This document shows, in pieces, positions 1-5,156 of a stretch of DNA of 5,161 nucleotides (position 1 is its first letter; each line of letters starts with the position of its first letter). The translations under genes and the position numbers were made by a program. Location: the NCBI GenBank assembly GCA_947625005.1, contig CANQNA010000103.1, forward strand, positions 1-5,161, given 5' to 3'. The stretch comes from an uncultured Bacilli bacterium. GTDB lineage: Bacteria > Bacillota_I > Bacilli_A > RF39 > UBA660. Under the pieces are notes generated by a model, which was not told where the DNA came from, ran no database searches, and saw only the letters and a program-made list of their open reading frames with translations.

Positions 1-260
1 ATCCATTACAAGCATATACTATTGAAGGTTTTGACTTATTTGAAAATTTACTTGATAAAATTGATGAAAATATTGCTACTTTCTTACTTAAATCTAATAT
101 TGAACAAAATGTGGAAAGAAAACAAACTATAATCGGTGTTGCTAATGATGGCAAAGAAAAAGCTAAAGGAACGCCAAAAAAGAATACTAAAAAAATTGGT
201 CGTAATGACTTATGCGAGTGCGGCTCAGGTAAAAAGTACAAAAATTGCTGCGGTAAGTAG
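1..260 (+). CDS. secA: SecA preprotein translocase ATPase, C-terminal end (5' end outside window)
   Basis: This is the last 85 codons of SecA, the cytoplasmic motor ATPase that drives preproteins through the SecYEG channel. The reading frame enters at base 3 and stops at TAG 258-260. The first part (PLQAYTIEGFDLFENLLDKI) matches the conserved helical region near the end of SecA, usually written PLxEYKxEGFxxFxxML. A Lys-rich linker follows, then IGRNDLCECGSGKKYKNCCGK. The cysteines at 213, 219, 246 and 249 give the C-x-C-x8-C-C pattern of the SEC-C zinc-binding domain, which contacts SecB or the ribosome and lipids in known SecA proteins. The ATPase domains lie upstream of the window. A hairpin terminator follows 42 bp after the stop. 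A second, diverged copy of the last 12 codons lies near 4939-4974. Another SEC-C protein is possible from the motif alone, but the helical part makes SecA much more likely. Confidence 0.93.
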   Translation, partial: PLQAYTIEGFDLFENLLDKIDENIATFLLKSNIEQNVERKQTIIGVANDGKEKAKGTPKKNTKKIGRNDLCECGSGKKYKNCCGK

Positions 261-264
261 CATG

Positions 265-283
265 TTACATCAAATTTATGTAA
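265..283. repeat. Short dyad TTACAT-N7-ATGTAA after secA
   Basis: TTACAT at 265-270 and ATGTAA at 278-283 are perfect 6-base inverted repeats separated by 7 bases, directly after the secA stop. It has the size of a small operator, but no convincing promoter is seen with it, so the role is unknown and chance is possible in AT-rich DNA. Confidence 0.25.
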
Positions 284-302
284 GTGATTAAAATAAAAAT
301 AT

Positions 303-332
303 TTCCTCATTTTCCAAAAAATGAGGAATTTT
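303..332 (+). terminator. Rho-independent terminator after secA
   Basis: TTCCTCATTTT (303-313) and AAAATGAGGAA (318-328) form a perfect 11-bp stem with a 4-base loop, followed by TTTT (329-332). An A-rich stretch lies before the stem (290-301), so it may also act on the opposite strand. It ends only 8 bases before the GGGGG ribosome binding site of the next gene. That leaves no room for a promoter after it, so it may work as a partial terminator or attenuator for the downstream cluster. Confidence 0.8.
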
Positions 333-350
333 CAAACTTAGGGGGATATT

Positions 351-944
351 ATGAAAATAATACTTGGTTCTAAAAATAAATCTAAAAAATCAGCCATTGA
401 GATTGCTTTAAATTCATTAAATATTACTGACTATGAAATTGAATCTGTCGAGGCTTCTTCTCATGTTAGTTCCAAACCGATAAATGATGAAACATTACTT
501 GGTGCTCATAATCGAAATCAAGAAGTAATGAAATATTGTTGCCAAAATAACCTTGTTTATGACTTATTAATAAGTATAGAAGGTGGATATGAGCAAGTAG
601 GAGATTACTATTTCATAGTTACTTATGCATCAATTATAGATAAAGAAGGAAATGAATATATAGGTAAATCACAAGGCTTACAAATTACCAAAAATATGTT
701 TAAGTGGGTAAAAAGTGGTCATTCTTTAAATAGCGTTATTGAAGAAATGTTAGATAATAAAGAAAATAAAAAAAATAATGGAATAAGCGGATATTTAACT
801 GATGGATATTATTATAGAAGTGTTTTTGATTCCACAGCCATAATAAGTGCTTATGAAGTTATGAATAATTGCAAGACATCTTATAAAAAATTGGAAAAGC
901 AATTAGAATTTACTAATAAATATAAGAAAGGAGTGCCAAAATGA
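351..944 (+). CDS. DUF84/YjjX-like inosine/xanthosine triphosphatase (non-canonical purine NTPase)
   Basis: The 197-residue protein looks like the DUF84 (YjjX) family, cytoplasmic phosphatases that hydrolyse ITP and XTP and so keep deaminated purines out of nucleic acids. Visible family landmarks in order are an N-terminal GSKNKSKKSA (6-15), the acidic/GA-NR segment ETLLGAHNRN (47-56), SIEGG (75-79) after a hydrophobic strand, and GISGYLTDGYYYRSV near 144-158 followed by a helix. Length is slightly above the roughly 170-180 residues typical of the family because of a Lys-rich tail. The ATG at 351 is preceded by GGGGG at 341-345 with suitable spacing. Its TGA stop overlaps the ATG of the KilA-N gene by 4 bp, so the two are translationally coupled. 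Family assignment is by recognised motifs; substrate is inferred from the family, and a changed substrate in this accessory setting is possible. Confidence 0.8.
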   Translation: MKIILGSKNKSKKSAIEIALNSLNITDYEIESVEASSHVSSKPINDETLLGAHNRNQEVMKYCCQNNLVYDLLISIEGGYEQVGDYYFIVTYASIIDKEGNEYIGKSQGLQITKNMFKWVKSGHSLNSVIEEMLDNKENKKNNGISGYLTDGYYYRSVFDSTAIISAYEVMNNCKTSYKKLEKQLEFTNKYKKGVPK

Positions 945-1828
945 AGTCAGATACTGTAACTACTGAAATTATTGTCAAAGAAAATAAAGTAGGAATATTA
1001 AGAGTAGGAAATGTTAATTATATTTCATTAACAGATTTAGCAAAATATCAAAATTCTAGCGACCCATCATTTACAGTAAAAAACTGGTTGAGAAGAATAA
1101 ATACTATTGATTACATTGGTTTATGGGAAGAAATTCACAATCAAGATTTTAGTTTGGTCGAATTCGACCAAATTAAAACTGAGTATGGAAGAAACTCATT
1201 TGCTATGTCACCAACACAATGGATAAAAAGAACTCATGCAATAGGCATTATATCAAAAGGTGGAAGATATAGCATTGGCACATATGCTCATCCAGATATT
1301 GCATTTGAGTTTGCAAGTTGGTTAAGCCCTGAGTTCAAATTATATTTAATAACAGAATTTGAAAGATTAAAAACGAATGAAGCTTATCAATATAAAGTTG
1401 AGTGGAGTGCTACTAGACTTTTATCAAAAGTTAATTACGTGCTTCATACAGATGCAATTAAGAAATGCATAGTTCCAACTTTAACGGAAAAACAAAAACA
1501 ATTTGTGTATACCGAAGAAGCGGATGTATTAAACGTAGCATTATTTGGTATGACTGCAAAAGAGTGGAGAGAAAGTAATCCTGAACTAGCTAAAAATGGA
1601 AATATAAGAGATTATACTGATTTATTACATTTAATAATACTCAATAATTTACAAAATATAAATGCACTATTGATTGAAGAAAAAGTCCCACAAAGAGAAA
1701 GACTTATTAGATTAAATAATACTGCAAGAGGACAAATGGAAGCATTAAAAGATAATAAAAGTCTGAAAGATTTAGAATTATTACAAAAACAAGTGAATGA
1801 CAATAATTTAATTGAAAAAAATAAATAA
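941..1828 (+). CDS. KilA-N domain protein (phage-type DNA-binding/antirepressor-like)
   Basis: This 295-residue protein carries an N-terminal KilA-N domain (about 14-145), a DNA-binding fold common in phage antirepressors and large DNA viruses. Diagnostic stretches are INYISLTD-like NVNYISLTDLAKY (24-36), the NWLRR segment (48-52), and GRYSIGTYAHPDIAFEFASW followed by LSPEFKLYLITEFERLK (about 108-144). The C-terminal half (about 150-285) is helical and includes FGMTAKEWRESNP, of the sort found in bacterial chromosomal KilA-N proteins, and ends in a Lys/Asn-rich tail. The start is set by AAAGGAG at about 926-932 and the ATGA overlap with the DUF84 gene. The 20-bp palindrome TTTGGTCGAATTCGACCAAA lies inside the gene. 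The phage origin of the domain is family knowledge. Its partner or DNA target here is unknown; it could regulate the cluster or bind DNA as part of a defence or phage-derived module. Confidence 0.85.
   Translation: MKSDTVTTEIIVKENKVGILRVGNVNYISLTDLAKYQNSSDPSFTVKNWLRRINTIDYIGLWEEIHNQDFSLVEFDQIKTEYGRNSFAMSPTQWIKRTHAIGIISKGGRYSIGTYAHPDIAFEFASWLSPEFKLYLITEFERLKTNEAYQYKVEWSATRLLSKVNYVLHTDAIKKCIVPTLTEKQKQFVYTEEADVLNVALFGMTAKEWRESNPELAKNGNIRDYTDLLHLIILNNLQNINALLIEEKVPQRERLIRLNNTARGQMEALKDNKSLKDLELLQKQVNDNNLIEKNK
1147..1178. repeat. Perfect 20-bp palindrome inside the KilA-N gene, extended to 32 bp
   Basis: TTTGGTCGAATTCGACCAAA at 1153-1172 is its own reverse complement. One G/T mismatch (1152/1173, a G-U pair in RNA) separates it from a further TTTTA/TAAAA match, giving 32 bases in total. 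It lies in codons around residues 69-80 of the KilA-N domain. It could be a DNA-binding site for a dimer or an mRNA hairpin. Its GC content is higher than its surroundings. Confidence 0.7.
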
Positions 1829-1868
1829 GTAATTAAAAAATTTTTGAATATAAAGGTGGAATACTTCT

Positions 1869-2038
1869 ATGACGATTATAACAGTATGCGGTAGTTTAAA
1901 GTTCGTTAAAGAAATTATGGAAATTACAGAAAAAAATTGGTGGATGCTATTTTAGTTATCGATGTAAATAAGCATATTGGAAATAGTACAAAAAATGAAA
2001 TTGAATTTGCTAAATCATTAATTACAACGATATTATAA
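1869..2038 (+). pseudogene. Remnant of a nucleoside 2-deoxyribosyltransferase-like / DUF4406-like protein
   Basis: The gene begins well: AAGGTGG (1853-1859) sits 9 bases before ATG 1869, and the first residues MTIITVCGSLKF...EIMEITEK match the N-terminus of small nucleoside 2-deoxyribosyltransferase-like proteins, where CGS-F helps bind the nucleotide. The frame then stops at TAG 1953-1955 after 28 codons. In another frame from 1940 the family's C-terminal part continues as DAILVIDVNKHIGNSTKNE then IEFAKSL, ending at TAA 2036-2038. The intact family is over 100 residues, so a large internal deletion with frameshift between about 1934 and 1940 removed the middle. The protein is almost certainly non-functional. 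Position and ribosome binding site suggest it was the third gene of the DUF84-KilA-N operon. The family call rests on recognising the two ends. Confidence 0.72.
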
Positions 2039-2101
2039 ATGATATTGATAATTAAGGTAAAATATAATGTAGTATTTTAGAATTTGCTAACATTAATTTT
2101 A

Positions 2102-2130
2102 TTGTTCAAAAAAGAAATGTATGATAGAAT
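2102..2130 (+). promoter_or_regulatory. Candidate sigma-A promoter for the pentapeptide/radical SAM gene
   Basis: TTGTTC (2102-2107) and TAGAAT (2125-2130) are separated by 17 bases, near the vegetative consensus. Transcription would start around 2136-2138, leaving a leader just long enough for the AGGTGAT ribosome binding site at 2142-2148. It suggests this gene is transcribed separately from the cluster before it. Pattern-based only. Confidence 0.4.
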
Positions 2131-2155
2131 AGACAGCACTTAGGTGATGATAGCA

Positions 2156-2359
2156 ATGAAAACATTTCAAACTTTAGAAGAATTTTTACATTCTGATGAA
2201 TTTTCTAGAAAAGACTTATACGATTGTGATTTATCTAATTTAGATTTATCTGATTTTCCACCTTGTACATGGAAAGGATTTTCTTTTTATGAAACAAATT
2301 TTGCAGATACAAATATCAAATTTTATCCACATAAATTAAAATATAATGGCTTATATTAG
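2156..2359 (+). CDS. Split gene, part 1: N-terminal pentapeptide-repeat fragment of a radical SAM fusion protein
   Basis: This frame encodes 67 residues and stops at TAG 2357-2359. The start chosen is ATG 2156, 7 bases after AGGTGAT (2142-2148); upstream in-frame GTG 2144 and ATG 2147 overlap that site and are less likely. Residues such as DLYDCDLSNLDLSDF and FSFYETNFADTNI show the five-residue periodicity with Leu or Phe at the centre of each repeat, typical of pentapeptide-repeat right-handed beta-helices. The same frame continues without shift past the stop with more repeats of the same kind (SSNFTNCDLSYL), so this piece and the following one were one gene with a nonsense codon at codon 68. 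Alone it is too short to form a stable beta-helix. It may be inactive unless the stop is suppressed. Confidence 0.72.
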   Translation: MKTFQTLEEFLHSDEFSRKDLYDCDLSNLDLSDFPPCTWKGFSFYETNFADTNIKFYPHKLKYNGLY

Positions 2360-2362
2360 GAT

Positions 2363-3868
2363 TTGGGGTCTTCTAACTTTACCAATTGTGATTTATCATA
2401 TTTAAAAGCAGAAGATTTAGAAAAAGTTTCCATCAATGGATGTGATTTTACGAATACCAATTTTCATGTTAATCATTTAGATTCAGATTTTAAATTTTAT
2501 GGAGTAACATTTGGTGATGCTTATCATGGAAAAGAACTTGATAAATATGCCTTTAAAATGAATATTGAAACTTTATTTCTAAATCCAAATCTTTCTTTTT
2601 CTTCTACTGATATTTTAGGAATGTTAGCAAATTCATATTCCTCATCATATTGTGTAACCAAAATTAATGTTGATGAAGTCTTAGATATTGATAAAAAAAA
2701 TGAAGGAAAATTATGGAGGTTTTGGAATATACTTTCTAAGAGTGTTAATTTTTCTAATGAAGAAAAATTAAATATGTTATATCAACATATTATTCGAAAT
2801 AAAGATTTTATCTCTTTAGATTTAAGTGAAATTGATTATGATTTCTTAGAATATTTTAAATTTTACAATTGTACATTTCAAAAAATAATATTTCCAAATC
2901 ATGATATAAAAGTAAATAATATAGATTTTATTATGGATGAGTCAAAAGCAGAAAAGGTTATTTTTCCCACTATTACTCCTAGTTCTTGGGATGAAATTAA
3001 TAGAAAAAGATTATTTGGAAATGTAACTTTTTATAGAAACTTATATGTAGAACTTGGAAGATTCTGTAATGGAAAATGTAAGTTTTGTAGAAATCAATAT
3101 CTAGAGCCTTGTAAATATGACTTTGAAACAATCTATGAAAATTTGCATAATATATATCGATACTTAAATAATATTGTAATTGGCGGAGGAGAACCTACTT
3201 TGCTAATAGAAGATTTAAAAAAATTATGTCATAATGATATGAATAATAAAATAACTATTTTTACGAATGCCTCTTTAAATTATGACAAATTAATGGAATT
3301 AAATGCAATGGTACCTTTGGATATTAGTAGACATAGCATGGATGATGATGAAAATAATAAAATACTTGGAGTCGAAGCTTTGACAAATGTGAATCTCAGA
3401 TTTTTATGTGCATCTTCCTTAAAACCAATTACCTTGTGTGCTACTTGTTTTGAAAACGGATTAGATTCAAAAGATAAAATTTTAGATTACATCAAGTATT
3501 ATAGTAAAGAAGTAAAAATCCATAACTTTTTATTTCAAACTCTTCATCAAGATTTAAATACACCATTTATTAGCAACACAGTACTTCCAATTAGTAATCA
3601 AGTTTTTGATTTGGTAATTAATAAATTAAGAAAAAAAGGCTATGAAATTAGTATACCTATCTATTCAACAGGAGATTATAAATTAATAATTGCTAAAAAA
3701 GGTGACATTAATATTTCTTTTAAACAATATATTACGAAGGAAGAATTAGAAAGTAAGTGGTATCAATCACCAAAAAGGACTTTTGATTTATCTATGGACC
3801 CTAGTGGTAATTTATATGAAAACTGGAATCAATCTTCAGGAAAAGTGTTAATAAAAAAATTGCGTTAA
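2363..3868 (+). CDS. Split gene, part 2: pentapeptide-repeat/radical SAM domain protein
   Basis: This 501-residue frame starts at a possible TTG (2363), one codon after the TAG that ends the preceding fragment and in the same frame. No well-spaced ribosome binding site precedes it, so it is probably the main part of a broken or read-through gene; termination-reinitiation is the alternative. Residues 1-55 continue the pentapeptide repeats (NFTNCDLSYLKAEDL, GCDFTNTNF). A middle region of about 150 residues is unassigned. The radical SAM core begins near 225: CNGKCKFC gives Cys235, Cys239 and Cys242, the CxxxCxxC motif that holds the [4Fe-4S] cluster and S-adenosylmethionine, and GGGEP at 274-278 is the second SAM-binding motif. 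The end (FDLSMDPSGNLYENWNQ) resembles the closing strand of MoaA-like radical SAM enzymes. No SPASM cysteine cluster is visible. The substrate is unknown; no peptide precursor gene was found nearby. Confidence 0.82.
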   Translation: MGSSNFTNCDLSYLKAEDLEKVSINGCDFTNTNFHVNHLDSDFKFYGVTFGDAYHGKELDKYAFKMNIETLFLNPNLSFSSTDILGMLANSYSSSYCVTKINVDEVLDIDKKNEGKLWRFWNILSKSVNFSNEEKLNMLYQHIIRNKDFISLDLSEIDYDFLEYFKFYNCTFQKIIFPNHDIKVNNIDFIMDESKAEKVIFPTITPSSWDEINRKRLFGNVTFYRNLYVELGRFCNGKCKFCRNQYLEPCKYDFETIYENLHNIYRYLNNIVIGGGEPTLLIEDLKKLCHNDMNNKITIFTNASLNYDKLMELNAMVPLDISRHSMDDDENNKILGVEALTNVNLRFLCASSLKPITLCATCFENGLDSKDKILDYIKYYSKEVKIHNFLFQTLHQDLNTPFISNTVLPISNQVFDLVINKLRKKGYEISIPIYSTGDYKLIIAKKGDINISFKQYITKEELESKWYQSPKRTFDLSMDPSGNLYENWNQSSGKVLIKKLR

Positions 3869-3883
3869 TTTAACATTTATTCT

Positions 3884-3912
3884 TTGACGATGGCAATGTA
3901 ATAACATAAAAT
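3884..3912 (+). promoter_or_regulatory. Candidate sigma-A promoter upstream of the P-loop kinase gene
   Basis: TTGACG (3884-3889) and TAAAAT (3907-3912) are separated by 17 bases, close to the vegetative consensus. Transcription from about 3919 would give the kinase-like gene a leader of roughly 130 bases. A second TATAAT (3989-3994) lies closer to the gene but has only a poor -35 (TTTCTT at 3966-3971). Confidence 0.5.
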
Positions 3913-4049
3913 TATTTATGAATATAGAAATATATTTTTAAATTTTATAGATAGATTTAAAAAAGTTTCTTTTAACATAAATATAAGATATAATTTCATA
4001 TATAGAAAGAACAATAAAATTTTTAATAGTTTAATTGGAGATTTGAGTA

Positions 4050-4679
4050 ATGAGAAATAAAACAAAATGGCTAATTTCAAAAAAAGATTTGGAATTTAAT
4101 TTAAAATCTTTTACACATGAAAATAATATATTATTTATTACTGGGCTAGTTGGTTCTGGAAAATCAACTTTAGCTCGGGAGTTAGGAAAAAAATATAATG
4201 CTATTGTCATTATTCAGGATTTTTTATCTTGGAGTGATTGCTATAACAGTGATGAATGTTTATTTTTTGTGGATTTATTTCAAAGAAAGTATCCAGAGAC
4301 TGAGGAATATTTTAAAAATAATGCATGGAGAAAAGATATTTTAAACAAAAACTTAAAAGATGATTATAGAAGAAAATTTGATAAAATGATAGTTGATTAT
4401 GCTTTAGAAAACCAAAATAAAAATTTTATTTATGAAGGTAGTGATTTATTTTGTAAATCTGATATTCATCTATTTATGAATAAGCCATTAATTATAAAGC
4501 GTACATCGGCAATTAAATCATTTATTAGGAATTTTAAAAGAGGAAATAAAGATAATAAAACATTTAAAAAGAAAGTAGACTATTTAAAACGTATGAAATG
4601 GGAATTTAAAAGATTTTATGTGGAAGATTTACCAAGATTAAATCATTTTATTATAAATATAATTAAAAACGATAATTAA
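4050..4679 (+). CDS. P-loop NTPase, small nucleoside/adenylate-kinase-like protein
   Basis: The 209-residue protein has a clear Walker A motif GLVGSGKST at 32-40 after a hydrophobic strand (ILFIT), which binds the phosphates of ATP or GTP. IIQDF (54-58) lies where kinases of this fold place an acid after the second strand. FIYEGSDLF (126-134) matches the hydrophobic-strand-plus-EG segment of P-loop kinases, and IIKRTSAIKSFIRNFKRG (148-165) is basic like the LID arginines that close over ATP. This suggests a phosphotransferase on a small molecule, nucleotide or polynucleotide, but the exact family is not recognised. The ATG at 4050 is preceded by TTGGAG (4035-4040) with 9-base spacing. It stands alone, after a 181-bp gap with its own candidate promoter, and is very Lys/Asn-rich with a basic, highly charged C-terminal third. 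AAA-type ATPase labels in databases would also fit. Confidence 0.7.
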   Translation: MRNKTKWLISKKDLEFNLKSFTHENNILFITGLVGSGKSTLARELGKKYNAIVIIQDFLSWSDCYNSDECLFFVDLFQRKYPETEEYFKNNAWRKDILNKNLKDDYRRKFDKMIVDYALENQNKNFIYEGSDLFCKSDIHLFMNKPLIIKRTSAIKSFIRNFKRGNKDNKTFKKKVDYLKRMKWEFKRFYVEDLPRLNHFIINIIKNDN

Positions 4680-4794
4680 ATTCTTTTTTTTGAATTGTCC
4701 GAATTCTATAAAAATATAAGCAAAATAAATTTACTCACTATAAAAATGTAAAATTTATATTTAATATCAGGAAATTTAAAATAAAACTATGATA

Positions 4795-4824
4795 TAGACT
4801 ATTCTTTATTATACGTGATATAAT
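4795..4824 (+). promoter_or_regulatory. Extended -10 promoter reading into the nested hairpin
   Basis: TAGACT (4795-4800) and TATAAT (4819-4824) are separated by 18 bases, and TG at 4816-4817 makes an extended -10 (TGATATAAT). Transcription would start near 4831, about 20 bases before the inverted repeats at 4853-4943, so the hairpin would be at the 5' end of the transcript. No intact gene follows until at least the window end. Confidence 0.5.
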
Positions 4825-4852
4825 AAACTTGTAAGCAAATGATAACAATGTT

Positions 4853-4943
4853 CCCGATTTGTTCCCATTTTATTAAATATTTATAGTAAACATAGAACTA
4901 TAAATATTATATATACTCAAACTTGGGGAACTTGTTGTTCGGG
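4853..4943 (+). repeat. Nested inverted repeat / large stem-loop
   Basis: Three pairs of arms nest around one centre. The inner stem AATATTTATAGT (4876-4887) and ACTATAAATATT (4897-4908) is a perfect 12 bp with a 9-base loop. The middle pair is GTTCCC (4861-4866) with GGGAAC (4926-4931), and the outer pair is CCCGA (4853-4857) with TCGGG (4939-4943). The right edge runs into the SEC-C remnant. It could be a structured RNA, the end of a mobile element, or a MITE-like palindrome. No known riboswitch or T-box signature is recognised. Confidence 0.6.
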
Positions 4944-4974
4944 CAAAAAGTATAAAAATTGTTGCGGAAAATAA
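4933..4974 (+). pseudogene. Stranded second SecA-type SEC-C tail (3'-end fragment)
   Basis: In frame, these bases read CCSGKKYKNCCGK and then stop at TAA 4972-4974. The last 12 residues (SGKKYKNCCGK with its preceding Cys) match the end of SecA at 222-260 (CGSGKKYKNCCGK), while the bases differ only at third positions or the stop from SGKK onward. Upstream in the same frame there is no SecA similarity and a TAA lies at 4843-4845, with no ribosome binding site, so it is not a gene. It is either the displaced original end of secA or the relic of another SEC-C protein. Confidence 0.7.
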
Positions 4975-5038
4975 ATAAAGGGTTTTAGAAAATTTTAATT
5001 AATAAAAAATTCAAAAAGTGATAAAAAGTTACATAAAA

Positions 5039-5078
5039 TAAAGGATGTCACAATATTATAAATGGTTGACATCTTTTA
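5039..5078 (+). terminator. Rho-independent terminator after the SEC-C remnant
   Basis: Bases 5040-5050 (AAAGGATGTCA) pair with 5067-5077 (TGACATCTTTT) through 11 pairs including one G-U, plus T5039-A5078, around a 16-base loop. The 3' arm itself supplies the T-run. It lies 65 bases after the remnant's stop codon, much as the first terminator lies after secA, so it may be the original secA terminator. Confidence 0.6.
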
Positions 5079-5083
5079 AATTT

Positions 5084-5156
5084 AAGGAGACTCTTATAAT
5101 AAAAACTAGATAAGTCAAGTAATGCAAAATTTGCTAAAATTAATCTAGGAGGATGA
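5084..5156 (+). pseudogene. Decayed short ORF ending in Gly-Gly
   Basis: AAGGAG (5084-5089) is a good ribosome binding site, but at the expected start position the sequence reads ATAATA instead of ATG. From 5103 an open frame reads KLDKSSNAKFAKINLGG and stops at TGA 5154-5156; TAA 5100-5102 precedes it in frame. Removing one base from the AAAAA run at 5101-5105 would join ATAATA to this frame. It looks like a small gene or leader peptide with a lost start and a frameshift. The protein is not recognised, and chance cannot be excluded. Confidence 0.35.
5147..5152 (+). promoter_or_regulatory. Strong ribosome binding site for a gene starting at the window edge
   Basis: AGGAGG is a full-strength Shine-Dalgarno sequence. 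ATG at 5153 directly abuts it and is too close to be used. The final base, A5161, lies 8 bases after the site, so a start codon beginning at or just after 5161 is expected. The gene itself is outside the window. Confidence 0.55.

Noticed and set aside
1612..1803. 63-codon open frame on the minus strand
   Set aside because: It lies wholly inside the KilA-N gene, has no family likeness or ribosome binding site, and its composition is what the antisense of the gene predicts.
2144..2155. GTG 2144 or ATG 2147 as the start of the pentapeptide fragment
   Set aside because: Both overlap the AGGTGAT ribosome binding site, while ATG 2156 has ideal spacing from it.
3869..4049. A precursor peptide gene for the radical SAM enzyme
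   Set aside because: Only very short frames (such as a 7-codon ATG frame near 3918) exist, without ribosome binding sites or cysteine-rich or Gly-Gly patterns.
4678..4706. AATTC/GAATT/AATTC repeats with a run of eight T after the kinase-like gene, as a terminator
   Set aside because: The stems are only 5 bp of mostly A/T, and the T-run lies before the second stem rather than after it.
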